Origin: Gottfriedia sp002574545
GTDB lineage: Bacteria > Bacillota > Bacilli > Bacillales > Bacillaceae_G
Strand: one strand, 5' to 3'
Assembly (NCBI GenBank): GCA_052180195.1
Contig: CP197469.1
DNA length: 64,000 bases
Shown here: one piece after another, positions 34,538-42,929 of the stretch
Position numbering within the stretch: the stretch's first letter is position 1
Layout: the number at the start of each line of letters is the position of its first letter
Notes under the pieces: model-generated
What the model saw: only the letters and a program-made list of their open reading frames with translations
Told to the model about the DNA's origin: nothing
The model's database searches: none
Made by a program: the position numbers and the translations under genes

Positions 34538-34824
34538 TCATTTAACCCTTATTTTAGCATCTCCTTGAATATAAGAAGGATAAAATGACAACTTAAGCTT
34601 TAATGGATTAACGTAATCTTTAGTAGAAATTGTTATTCCTACTATTTGCTTACCACCATCATGATATTCAGTTGATTCTGCACTAGTTTCAACTTCTTTG
34701 CCATTAGCATCAAAAATTGATTCAACTAATGAGTTAATGACAATTTATGCTCATGCATAATTGACAGAAATGCTTGCTCATCTCCTTTGATAGCCTTTTT
34801 CACTATACTATGATCCTGAATGTC
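34538..34824 (-). pseudogene. Collapsed ECF sigma / anti-sigma gene pair
   Basis: On the minus strand the first part (34727-34824) reads KKAIKGDEQAFLSIM, the N-terminus of an ECF sigma factor, and runs into a stop. From 34745 another frame reads INSLVESIFDANGKEV to YPSYIQGDAKIRVK, the end of a DUF4179/DUF5643 anti-sigma protein. A deletion of the sigma body and anti-sigma N-terminus explains this. Confidence 0.65.
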
Positions 34825-34896
34825 AATCCCTCCATCTCGATGTTCTATATATTAGACTTCTGAGAGCCAAAAAAGTTTTAATAATTTCTAATTTTC

Positions 34897-34970
34897 CTCA
34901 TAAAAAATCCCCTATTTAATAGACAGTACAGCACCCTTCATTTAACTGTCTACTTTATGGGGATTATTAA
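34897..34970 (-). terminator. Rho-independent terminator
   Basis: Stem of TAGACAGT with ACTGTCTA and outer AATCCCC with GGGGATT, then TTTTTT on the minus strand, after the 35008 gene. Confidence 0.7.
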
Positions 34971-35007
34971 AACTTATTGGACATCCTCTATTAACTTTAT
35001 TTTTTAT

Positions 35008-35478
35008 TTATATCGTTTCTTGCCAATAGGATTTTATCAATTTTATCCTACTAGAATCTGAATAAACATAAACATTATGGCGAATTACTCTGGTTTTTCC
35101 AGTATATCTTACTTGCATAATATCTTTTGTATAAAGAATAGGTCTGGATTTTGAAAGAAATGATATAGGAGTAGCAGCAACACCTGCGAATCCTGCTGGA
35201 GCAAAATATACTCCTAGTGATATGGATGCGACTGAAGCAATTTGTATAGAAAAATCCACTCCTGATTGGTTTTGTATTTTTCCATAGGCAGTTCCAACAT
35301 AACTATATTGTGTTCCACCTGTTTCAATAGCAACACTTCGACTAGATTTAGGAGATATTTCTTGTTCAATAGGTGTAATTTGAATGGTGTCACTTGTAGC
35401 AGTGGACTCTGCAAATGATGCACTTGCTGAGCTAAGTGTAATAGCAGTTGCTAAAGTTGAAATTAAAAGTTTTTTCAT
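35008..35478 (-). CDS. Secreted protein, unknown family, under leader copy C
   Basis: 156 residues. Signal peptide with KK start and hydrophobic core, cleaved probably after the SASASFA stretch (about residue 23). The mature part starts with a polar TATSDTIQITPIEQEISPK segment, then a Gly/Tyr-rich region and a hydrophobic stretch (about 85-118, VDFSIQIASVASISLGVYF then GFAGVAATPISFL), and a basic end. AAGGAG before ATG 35478. It is transcribed behind leader copy C and stands alone. It could be a secreted antimicrobial or surface protein; I do not recognise it. Confidence 0.65.
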   Translation of the reverse strand: MKKLLISTLATAITLSSASASFAESTATSDTIQITPIEQEISPKSSRSVAIETGGTQYSYVGTAYGKIQNQSGVDFSIQIASVASISLGVYFAPAGFAGVAATPISFLSKSRPILYTKDIMQVRYTGKTRVIRHNVYVYSDSSRIKLIKSYWQETI

Positions 35479-35644
35479 AAGTAACACTCCTTATCTTTTA
35501 CGGCTTGTTTTTCTTGTTTTAGAAAAAAATTGTTAATTAAATTGCAACTATCCATCTCTTGACCATAAAGAAGATTAACAATCACTTGAATCCCCTTCTA
35601 AATTTTTTTGATTGATTCAAAAATAACTTTTTATCTACAAAAAC

Positions 35645-35815
35645 TATCACCTCTTTACATCTATATTAATATCTTAATTATAGTAATCTGAAGAATGAAT
35701 TCAGTGGAATTTTTGTGAATGTTTTAGTAAAACTTTACAAATTTTTACGTATAAAAGAACTTAGTTGTTTTCAAAAAATATTAGAAGAAGACTTGTTAAT
35801 AGAATCATAGTTTGT
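35645..35815 (-). promoter_or_regulatory. Conserved promoter/leader element, copy C
   Basis: Third copy, minus strand. It matches copies A and B in AAACTATGATTCTATTAA (35796-35813), a GTAAAAATTTGTAAAG block near 35.74 kb, TTTACTAAAACATTCACAAA, ACTGAATTCATTCTTCAG, ACTATAATTAA and GAGGTGATAGTTT (35653-35641). CTGAA-N7-TTCAG within it is a perfect inverted repeat. The 12-bp palindrome GTAAACGTTTAC with its flank, also found at copy A, lies further upstream at 35932-35943. Confidence 0.6.
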
Positions 35816-36107
35816 TACTTTTTCATAATTCCATATAGCGTTAAATCCTAATGTCCAAAAAATGAAAAAAAGTTCACAATAAAGACAATGAATTTTAGTG
35901 TATCTAACTTTTTAAATGTTAAGATAGTTTCGTAAACGTTTACTAAAAAAGTTAAGAGATAGTTATAAAATTTTAATTTAAATTTAACTTCTACGTGAAA
36001 TGGTGAGGGAGTGTCACCTATCCTATAAAATTTGACAAATATTTAAATAACTAGTGCTATTAATTTTAGTGTCGTAATAACAACCAATTTGAAACAGGAG
36101 GTATATT
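35816..36107. other. Divergent intergenic region with palindrome
   Basis: Carries GTAAACGTTTAC at 35932-35943 and, towards the plus-strand gene, the hairpin GTGAGGGAGTGTCACC near 36002-36017. The plus promoter for 36108 may be TTGACA at 36032 without a clear -10. Confidence 0.45.
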
Positions 36108-36317
36108 ATGAAATTAGCAAGAAATATCTTAATTATATTTTCCTACATAATGTTTACGGTATTGATTATATTTGGACCCGAATTTCGTAAGTATAAATTG
36201 TATGTTTTTTTGTTACAGTTATTATTTTTTTGTACAGGTCCATTTTTATTAATATTTTTAGACTGGAAGAAAAAAAGAAATAAAGATGGTTCAAAAATAA
36301 ATGGTAATTCGGAGTGA
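36108..36317 (+). CDS. Small two-helix membrane protein, unknown
   Basis: 69 residues; helices at about 8-25 and 31-52, then a basic Lys-rich tail (WKKKRNKDGSKINGNSE). AGGAGGT precedes the ATG. It lies divergent to the secreted-protein gene and leader copy C. No family recognised. Confidence 0.6.
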   Translation: MKLARNILIIFSYIMFTVLIIFGPEFRKYKLYVFLLQLLFFCTGPFLLIFLDWKKKRNKDGSKINGNSE

Positions 36318-36407
36318 AAATGGAATGGAAGGATTTACGATCATAAATCCATTTCATTATTAGTACGATTCATCGTGAGCTAAGATTTTTTGATTCATAT
36401 AAATAGA

Positions 36408-36442
36408 AAAACATAGGGAGATTTTAGACTTCCTATGTTTTC
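36408..36442 (+). terminator. Rho-independent terminator
   Basis: AAAACATAGG / CCTATGTTTT hairpin with TCTTTTTC beyond. Confidence 0.7.
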
Positions 36443-36449
36443 ATTCATA

Positions 36450-36599
36450 TTATTTATCTGTTTGTTTTTGTTTCTTTTTCAAATACTCCGCACGCAATTT
36501 TTCAAGTTGCTGCTTTTTATCAAATTTGGCAGGCGTCTGTTTTTCATGAAACTTTGCCACAGCTTGCTGACCTTTAGTATCCAGTTGATATTTTCCCAC
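36450..36599 (-). CDS. Small basic protein, 49 aa, unknown
   Basis: GTG start with TAGGTG six bases upstream. The product (starts VGKYQLDTKGQQAVAKF) is Lys/Gln-rich and helical, with no membrane segment. Small proteins of this kind are conserved in Bacillus; function unknown. It follows ftsZ on the same strand after its terminator. Confidence 0.6.
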   Translation of the reverse strand: MGKYQLDTKGQQAVAKFHEKQTPAKFDKKQQLEKLRAEYLKKKQKQTDK

Positions 36600-36689
36600 T
36601 TTGTTCACCTACTTTTCTTGTCTTAAAAAAGAACCTATTCAACAAATATAATATACCTTATTTACGAAAGTAAACCTTATAATCAAAAA

Positions 36690-36716
36690 AGACATGAGCA
36701 TCCATACTCATGTCCC
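36690..36716 (-). terminator. Rho-independent terminator
   Basis: GACATGAG / CTCATGTC hairpin then TTTTTTG on the minus strand, after ftsZ. Confidence 0.85.
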
Positions 36717-36726
36717 TTTTACATAT

Positions 36727-38142
36727 CTATCTATTTCTATTTTTTCGATTACGTAAGAATGCCGGTATATATGAAGTTGAATCTTCCTTCTCATTGAAGC
36801 GGCCATATTCTTGTTGCTCATTGTAACGTCCGTAATCTTGTTGTTCTGTGAAACGATTATGCTCTTTTTGTTCTGGGAAACGATTATGATCTTGTCGTTC
36901 TTGGTAACGGTTATAATCCTGCTGTTCATTATATCGTCCATAATCATTTTGTTCATTGTATCGAGTGAAATCTTGTTGCTCATTATAGCGATTATGCTCT
37001 TTTTGTTCATTGTAACGGCCATAATTTGGCTGTTCCGTGTATCGACCGGTTTCTTGATGATCATTATAGCGAGCGTAGTCTTGCTGTTGGTCTACGCGAT
37101 ATCTCTGTTCTTGTTGGAAACGTTGCTCTCTATTGTATAAGCTAGGTGCTTCTTCTATTGGTCTAGAAGGAGTTCTTACCATTTTCTCCTCTTTATCCGC
37201 AAAACCTGTAGCAATTACCGTTACAATAATTTCATCTTTTAAGTTTTCGTCGATTACTGAACCGAAAATCATATTTAATTCTTCATGCGATGCAGAAGCA
37301 ACGATATCTGCAGCTTCTTGTACTTCAAACAGACTTAAGTTACGTCCGCCTGTAATATTCATAATGACACCATGCGCTCCATTAATAGAAGTTTCAAGTA
37401 ACGGAGAATTTAATGCTTTCTGAGCAGCGATCGTAGCGCGGTCTTTACCTTTTGCAATACCGATTCCCATAAGGGCTGTCCCTTTATGAGACATGACTGT
37501 TTTAACATCAGCAAAGTCTAGATTGATTAATCCTGGAACTGCGATCAAGTCGGAAATCCCTTGAACCCCTTGTCGAAGTACATTATCCGCTTCACGGAAC
37601 GCTTCAAGCATCGGTGTTTTTTTGTCAACTAGCTCTAATAAACGATCGTTTGGAATGATAATTAATGTGTCAACTGCTTCTCTAAGTTCCTTAATTCCAC
37701 CTTCAGCATTTGTTGCACGCTTTTTCCCTTCAAATTTAAAAGGGCGAGTTACAACTCCAATCGTTAAAGCACCAAGCTTACGAGCAATTTTCGCAACTTC
37801 AGGTGCTGCCCCAGTTCCTGTTCCGCCGCCCATTCCAGCTGTAACGAATACCATGTCCGCTCCTTGTAGTACTTCCTCAATTTGCGATTTACTTTCTTCT
37901 ACAGCTCTTTTTCCAATTTCAGGATTTGCACCTGCTCCTAAACCACGCGTCAACGTTGCACCAATTTGCATTGTTATTTCAGCTTTTGATTGTTTTAGCG
38001 CTTGCGCATCGGTATTAAAAGCAATGAATTCAACGCCCTCTACTCCATCTTCAATCATTCGATTAACGGCGTTATTTCCTCCACCACCAACTCCAATAAC
38101 TTTTATTCTTGCAAACTGTTCTATATTTTCAAATTCAAACAT
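36727..38142 (-). CDS. ftsZ: FtsZ with nonapeptide-repeat linker
   Basis: 471 residues, far longer than the usual 380-ish. The GTPase core (about 1-318) has GVGGGGNNAVNRM, the GTP signature AGMGGGTGTGAAPEVA and the T7-loop region NLDFADVKTVM. The C-terminal linker holds eleven nine-residue repeats with consensus QQDYxRYNE (about residues 353-451; DNA 36790-37086), then the conserved tail SYIPAFLRNRKNRNR that binds FtsA, SepF and EzrA. GAGGAGG lies ahead of the ATG. No ftsA, sepF or murein genes are near; normally ftsZ sits beside ftsA. It could be an additional paralogue or a relocated sole copy. Confidence 0.95.
   Translation of the reverse strand: MFEFENIEQFARIKVIGVGGGGNNAVNRMIEDGVEGVEFIAFNTDAQALKQSKAEITMQIGATLTRGLGAGANPEIGKRAVEESKSQIEEVLQGADMVFVTAGMGGGTGTGAAPEVAKIARKLGALTIGVVTRPFKFEGKKRATNAEGGIKELREAVDTLIIIPNDRLLELVDKKTPMLEAFREADNVLRQGVQGISDLIAVPGLINLDFADVKTVMSHKGTALMGIGIAKGKDRATIAAQKALNSPLLETSINGAHGVIMNITGGRNLSLFEVQEAADIVASASHEELNMIFGSVIDENLKDEIIVTVIATGFADKEEKMVRTPSRPIEEAPSLYNREQRFQQEQRYRVDQQQDYARYNDHQETGRYTEQPNYGRYNEQKEHNRYNEQQDFTRYNEQNDYGRYNEQQDYNRYQERQDHNRFPEQKEHNRFTEQQDYGRYNEQQEYGRFNEKEDSTSYIPAFLRNRKNRNR
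36790..37086 (-). repeat. Eleven 27-bp tandem repeats inside ftsZ
   Basis: Each 27-base unit encodes a nonapeptide ending R(Y/F)xE, with divergence between copies (QKEHNR variants at repeats 4 and 9). The period is kept exactly and the frame never breaks, so expansion occurred in units of codons. Confidence 0.9.
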
Positions 38143-38624
38143 GATTATTCCTCCTCGTCATACCGATTACATAATTTCACGTTTTTCAAAGAACCATTAT
38201 TTTCATTCTAAGATTTATCTTTTTATGTACGTATTAGTAGATTAGAATTATCCAATTCACTTAAAGACATAGAATCGTCCTAATTCCCCTAACACTACTA
38301 TACAAGAAAACTACTTATTATCTTTTTGATAATTTTCCCTTAATATACCTTTAACTAAAACATTTATTTTAACATCTTAATGTAATATCTCTATCAACTT
38401 CGTAACAAACGTTAGAAAAGTATGTACAAATATATAATTCTTTCCTTTTTGGTTGAATCCTTTAAGAATCTATATCGTTTCAAAGAAATCATTACCCAAA
38501 ATACGATAAAATGTGATACCGTTCACAATTTTTCCACTATATTATCATCCCTACGTATTTTCTACTGGTAATATATTAATATATTAGGATTTTCTTAATA
38601 AATAAATTCTGAATTGGAGAGAAC
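38143..38624. other. Long upstream region of ftsZ
   Basis: No gene. It holds the ftsZ promoter region (minus) and start of the 38625 gene (plus); GTAATATATTAATATATTA near 38569-38587 is palindromic. Confidence 0.4.
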
Positions 38625-38984
38625 ATGAAAATATTACTTAAAGGTTTAATTTTTAAAATTTGTTTCTTCATTAGCTTTTCTCTTTTCATCTTTTATTCGC
38701 AAAATTTATGTATTCATAATAAAGATACGTCCTTTAAAGTAATAAAAGATATGAAAAGAATTGAAAGTGATACTGATCTAAAAAACTCTACATTTTTCAC
38801 TAATCAGTTAAAATATCAATCCAATGAAAAAGAAGAATTTGCCAAAGTAAGTATTTTCCTTTTTGGAAACTTTGATCGTCTTGAGGAATTAATGAAAGAT
38901 TATTCCAATTTAGTCGTAATGGGTACTGTAAAATCCACCGAACCGTATATCATAAAGAAAAATGATGGAATTGAAAAACAATAA
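38625..38984 (+). CDS. Membrane-anchored or secreted protein, unknown
   Basis: 119 residues with an N-terminal hydrophobic segment (about 6-25) that may be a signal anchor, followed by a polar domain. GAGAGAACATG gives a plausible RBS. No recognised family; divergent from ftsZ. Confidence 0.6.
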   Translation: MKILLKGLIFKICFFISFSLFIFYSQNLCIHNKDTSFKVIKDMKRIESDTDLKNSTFFTNQLKYQSNEKEEFAKVSIFLFGNFDRLEELMKDYSNLVVMGTVKSTEPYIIKKNDGIEKQ

Positions 38985-39011
38985 TGATTTTGTTACAAAT
39001 TATCAAAATGA

Positions 39012-39043
39012 AAAAAAACGACAAACATAGTAGTTGTCGTTTC
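39012..39043. terminator. Bidirectional terminator
   Basis: AAACGACAA / TTGTCGTTT hairpin between the convergent 38625 gene and the CDF gene. Confidence 0.75.
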
Positions 39044-39048
39044 ACGCG

Positions 39049-40032
39049 TTACTTTTTTTCAATTAATTCTGTTTTGTTATCTTCAATCCAATTTTGAATT
39101 CCATCATCTTCGTCCAACTCGATGATGACGTCTGTAACACCTTTTTCTTTCATGATTTTTTCTTCTAATCGGTCTTTTATGTCGTCAGCTTGAGCTACTG
39201 TTAAATTTGGATCTAGTTCAATTTCTAATTCAACATGTAAATCTTCACCCTCTTTTAAAACTGTAAGAACTTGAATATCTTTGACATCTGGATCTTCCAT
39301 TACGATTTCGCCGATCTTGTCTTCCATTTCTTCATCGGATTCACCAATTACACCTGCAGCATTATCAAGAAATACTTTTCCAACAACAAAAAACATCAAA
39401 ATTCCAATGATGACAGAAGCAACACCTTCAGCTTGGTGAAAAGGTGTAAAGTAAGCAATGATTACAGCAATCATCGCTAATAATCCACCTAGAGTTGCTA
39501 CTGTATCTTCTAAGAAAACTAATTTCGTAGCTGGTTTCGCTTTTCCTAAATTCGAAATTGCCTCGGTAACCACTCCGAAACCACTTGTAGCTATTCCTAA
39601 TTCATGACTAATTTCTTTCATTGCTTTGAAAAGTACAAATGCTTCAAGGACTACCGAAGCACCTAAAATAGTAAGAGTAATAGTCAGTCCTGAAGATTGG
39701 GTTGGATGTGCAATATGATGGATTCCTTCTACAATCGTTTCATACGCCATAATTCCTACAATTAATACTGCTCCAAGTAAAACTAAATTTACAAGTCGAC
39801 CAAATCCATTTGGAAAGCGATCTGTTGGGGCTTTTTTACTTAAAGCTGAACCGCTAAAAACAAAAAGTTGGTTTGCAGTATCGGCCGCACTATGCATCAT
39901 TTCTGCAAAAAGTGCAACACTTCCTGTCATACCAAAACCTATTCCTTTTATGATTGCTATTACAGCGTTAACAATCGCTGCTAATAATGCAGATTTATTA
40001 CCTTTTTTTAAAAGCAAAAAAAACTCTTTCAT
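39049..40032 (-). CDS. Cation diffusion facilitator transporter
   Basis: 327 residues. The N-terminal region carries five to six helices; the metal site HSAADTANQ after SVALFAEMM in TM2 is the CDF zinc/iron motif, and the soluble C-terminal domain (about 240-320) is an ACT-like metal-sensing region. Expected to export divalent cations (Zn, Fe or Mn) from the cytoplasm with proton exchange. Substrate cannot be set from sequence alone. Confidence 0.88.
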   Translation of the reverse strand: MKEFFLLLKKGNKSALLAAIVNAVIAIIKGIGFGMTGSVALFAEMMHSAADTANQLFVFSGSALSKKAPTDRFPNGFGRLVNLVLLGAVLIVGIMAYETIVEGIHHIAHPTQSSGLTITLTILGASVVLEAFVLFKAMKEISHELGIATSGFGVVTEAISNLGKAKPATKLVFLEDTVATLGGLLAMIAVIIAYFTPFHQAEGVASVIIGILMFFVVGKVFLDNAAGVIGESDEEMEDKIGEIVMEDPDVKDIQVLTVLKEGEDLHVELEIELDPNLTVAQADDIKDRLEEKIMKEKGVTDVIIELDEDDGIQNWIEDNKTELIEKK

Positions 40033-40213
40033 CCTATACTCCTCTTCACTAGTATTTTTATATTATGTATTTTTTTAATTATTATTAGCTGTTACTCATT
40101 TGGAAATATATGTAATTTAATTTTACCATAAGTTTTCTTGATTCTTTTGTCTGTTCAAAAAAATATTTTTGATCAGCAAAATATAAACTCTTCCTAAGTA
40201 AAAGAAAGTGCTT

Positions 40214-40393
40214 CTAAAGATGAAAAAACAAATAGAAATCTAAAAGATAAATCGTGATAATCAAGATGGTTATTCCCAATAAGAAGTAAAGTATCTTCTT
40301 TAATAGAAAAATTTTTTTATTGAAAATTGAAACCCATAAACAAAAGAATGATAATAATAAAATTGGTATCGTTAGTAACACAATCAACATCAA
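40214..40393 (-). CDS. Small membrane peptide, 59 codons
   Basis: Start TTG at 40393 (AAAGG nine bases upstream), or the ATG one codon later; stop at 40214. The product is two hydrophobic helices with a basic turn NKKIFLLKK and ends LFFHL. Not in any recognised family. It overlaps no other gene and has a preceding hairpin. Confidence 0.45.
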   Translation of the reverse strand: MMLIVLLTIPILLLSFFCLWVSIFNKKIFLLKKILYFLLGITILIITIYLLDFYLFFHL

Positions 40394-40435
40394 CTTTCAC
40401 ATCCTTTAAATGATAGATGCAATTTTTTTTAACTT

Positions 40436-40466
40436 AAAAAAGCTATCTAAAAAAGACAGCTCTTAC
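40436..40466 (-). terminator. Rho-independent terminator
   Basis: AGCTGTCT / AGATAGCT hairpin followed by TTTTTTAAG on the minus strand. Confidence 0.7.
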
Positions 40467-40570
40467 TAATTTATATGAGACTATTGAAATGTACTAGTTC
40501 TAATTTCATTTTTTAAAAACAGATTTTACTGCTTTGGTTTATACTTAGCTTTTCATTAATGATATAAAAG

Positions 40571-40605
40571 AGAAAAATCATCCTATCTAGAAGATTTTCT
40601 CTTTC
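40571..40605 (-). terminator. Rho-independent terminator
   Basis: GAGAAAATC / GATTTTTCTC stem after the serine hydrolase gene. Confidence 0.65.
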
Positions 40606-40614
40606 CTTATACTA

Positions 40615-42009
40615 TTACTTTATCAATGCTTCATAAACAGCAGTTGCCACGGCTTTATATTGTCCAGTCGCAAAGTCATCTCCAATAAATTTGTTCGGAT
40701 TAATTAGTGGATTAATGACAGGTGAATGTTTTTTATTGGTTAATAAGACAATCCCTAAATTATGATCTGGATCAATGATGGTTAGAGTGCCTACCCAACC
40801 AGTATGTCCAATCGCATTTGGACTTGCATATAATCCAAATGTAGACGACATACTTAAAGAGCCATTTCTTCTCCAGCCTAAGCCATATGTTGGGTTTAGA
40901 TCGGAAGGTGCTGAAAACTGATCAATCGTTTTTTGATCAAATAGTTTTACTTTGCCATACCCACCGCCGTTTAACATTACTTGTAATAGAACCGCTAAAT
41001 CGCTTGTCGTTGAAAAAAGGCCCGCATGGCCAGATACGCCACCCATCGAGTAATATGCCTTTTCATCGTGCACTTCTCCTTGAATTGTGTATGTACGGAT
41101 ATTCGGAAAGGAAACCATACCGTCTCGGGAATTCCCCATTAACTCGGTTGCTGCGAAATCTTTTGGTTTGAATCCTTTTTGCAAAGGATTAAACATCGTA
41201 TGTTTTAGACCTAATGGCTTATAAATTGTATTTTCTACATAGTCGTCTAACCGTTTTCCAGTTACTTTCTCGATAATAAAACCAAGGATCATATAGTCTA
41301 CGTCACTATAAATGTTTTTTGTACCTGGTACGTATTCTAATGGTGTTTCAGCGATTTTCTCAAATGTTTCATTACGGTTTTGTGTATACAAGGAACCTGC
41401 TATTGTAGGATTGTGATATTGTGGATCTGCAGGAAAACCAGCAGTGTGGTGTAAAATATCAATTAAACGCAGGGTATCCTTCCCTTTAATCATATCAGTT
41501 GATTTATCTTTAAAATTTGGAAAGTATGATTGTACAGTGGAATTCAAGTCTATTTTCCCTATACTAACAAGATGTTGCAAAGCGAAGTTAACTGCATACA
41601 TTTTAGTGTTTGATGCCAAATCAAACATTGTATTAGTCTTCATTTTCTGAGGATGTTTAAGTGCTGTCAGCCCATCGTATTTTTTTGAGTACCCATAAGC
41701 AGTGTTTTTTACAATTTTCCCATCTTTGATAATCATTAGAACTGCACCTGGAAAACCATTATTTACGTCTTGCTGGATTAATTCATCTACAGCTTTTAGT
41801 TTTTCAGATGAAAAGCCAACCTCTTCAGGATGTTTTACTTTACCTAAAAGAGGGTAGTTTTCACTATGTTTGTTTTGTTTCATTGTATTCACCTCAGATT
41901 GGAGTGAGGTTTTCTCCGATGTTGATTGTGCATAGCTGACTGAACCTGTTGTAGTAACTAAAGCAATTGATAAGGATGATGATACGATACTACGAATCAT
42001 TCTAGTCAA
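40615..42009 (-). CDS. Secreted serine hydrolase (beta-lactamase/PBP family)
   Basis: 464 residues. A signal peptide (about 1-27) and a class C-type fold: SxxK in SNTKMYAV, the YSDVDY (YxN-type) motif, and HTG in GHTGWVG. It lies in the group that includes esterases, D-Ala peptidases and the B. subtilis YbbE protein. Substrate unknown. ATG start with AGGCG-type RBS. Confidence 0.85.
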   Translation of the reverse strand: MTRMIRSIVSSSLSIALVTTTGSVSYAQSTSEKTSLQSEVNTMKQNKHSENYPLLGKVKHPEEVGFSSEKLKAVDELIQQDVNNGFPGAVLMIIKDGKIVKNTAYGYSKKYDGLTALKHPQKMKTNTMFDLASNTKMYAVNFALQHLVSIGKIDLNSTVQSYFPNFKDKSTDMIKGKDTLRLIDILHHTAGFPADPQYHNPTIAGSLYTQNRNETFEKIAETPLEYVPGTKNIYSDVDYMILGFIIEKVTGKRLDDYVENTIYKPLGLKHTMFNPLQKGFKPKDFAATELMGNSRDGMVSFPNIRTYTIQGEVHDEKAYYSMGGVSGHAGLFSTTSDLAVLLQVMLNGGGYGKVKLFDQKTIDQFSAPSDLNPTYGLGWRRNGSLSMSSTFGLYASPNAIGHTGWVGTLTIIDPDHNLGIVLLTNKKHSPVINPLINPNKFIGDDFATGQYKAVATAVYEALIK

Positions 42010-42297
42010 TTATGTTCGCCTCCCATTAAAATAAGCTATCCAAATAATCAATGAACTATTTGTAAAAAGTTTGATTCACTTGATTGAAAATTAATTTCAA
42101 AAACTACTTATTTTAAATTGAAATAATATTCCAACTATTATAAGTATAAAATTGTTTTGTACAGTTTGTAAAGATTGAAAATTCAATAAATTAATTGAAG
42201 TACCGAAAAAGTTAAACAATTTACTATTTAATTAAGTTAATAATCTCCTATTCAAAACCTTTCATTCTTCTTAGTAAATCATTAAAAGCATAAAAAA
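42010..42297. other. Intergenic, no gene recognised
   Basis: Promoter region of the serine hydrolase (minus) and the space before the marR terminator. Nothing else stands out. Confidence 0.4.
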
Positions 42298-42318
42298 AGA
42301 AAGCCCTGTAGCTTTCTA
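42298..42318 (-). terminator. Rho-independent terminator
   Basis: AGAAAGC / GCTTTCT hairpin followed by TTTTTTAT on the minus strand, after marR. Confidence 0.7.
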
Positions 42319-42330
42319 TTCAGATCTTAT

Positions 42331-42798
42331 TTACCAAACAGGTCTAATTCTTGCAGTCGGTTTCTGTTCATCAGCTATTTCAACAACTTTTCTCAAATCT
42401 TCTTTAAGATTATCCATTCGTTTGGAACCAATTTTTTGAATGAAGCTTTTTTCTAGTTCAGCTACAATTTCCTCCTTCTCCTTTATAGCAAGCTGACCTC
42501 TTTCACTTATAACAATCGTTTTTCCACGCTTGTCGGTTGGATGAGAGTGTCGCTTTACGTAACCTCTTTCTTCAAGATAGTCAACCATTTTACTGACAGC
42601 TTGTTTAGTAATCCCTAATTTATCAGCTAATTCATTACCAGTTGCCCCATTTGGCAAAATACACTTAAACAAAAATCCATGAGTAGGTTTTAGATCATCA
42701 AATCCTCTTTCACTTAATTTTTGATGTAGTTCAGTTAACATTGTATTTAGGGCAATTGATAAAAGTGAAGTAAGATCAGTCTCTTGTTGTATTTTCAA
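42331..42798 (-). CDS. MarR-family regulator
   Basis: 155 residues with a winged HTH (LADKLGITKQAVSKMVDYLEE with wing VKRHSHPTDKRGKTIV). It is divergent to the DUF3238-like/azoreductase pair; two inverted repeats lie between them, a typical oxidant- or quinone-sensing layout. Confidence 0.88.
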   Translation of the reverse strand: MKIQQETDLTSLLSIALNTMLTELHQKLSERGFDDLKPTHGFLFKCILPNGATGNELADKLGITKQAVSKMVDYLEERGYVKRHSHPTDKRGKTIVISERGQLAIKEKEEIVAELEKSFIQKIGSKRMDNLKEDLRKVVEIADEQKPTARIRPVW

Positions 42799-42816
42799 TA
42801 TTTAACCTCCTTTTAA

Positions 42817-42881
42817 AGTCAATTAAGTTGACTATATATATTTTACATTGTACATTATGATATATGGTCAATCAAATTGAC
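42817..42881. promoter_or_regulatory. Two MarR-type operators
   Basis: AGTCAATTAAGTTGACT (42817-42833) and GTCAATCAAATTGAC (42867-42881) are inverted repeats of one motif. They flank the space between marR and the divergent genes and are natural targets for the MarR protein. Confidence 0.7.
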
Positions 42882-42929
42882 TAAATACCCATTGCTTAGA
42901 TTCAATAATTCGATTTAAGGGGGATCGAA

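Noticed and set aside
36708..37064. 118-codon frame and other long frames over the ftsZ repeat
   Set aside because: They exist because 27-bp repeats keep alternative frames open; no RBS, and ftsZ codes through the same bases with full family similarity.
36790..37086. Possible CRISPR array (27-bp periodic repeats)
   Set aside because: There are no unique spacers; every unit is coding and part of FtsZ.
37622..38245. 207-codon plus-strand frame opposite ftsZ
   Set aside because: Antisense shadow with Pro/Ser bias and no RBS.
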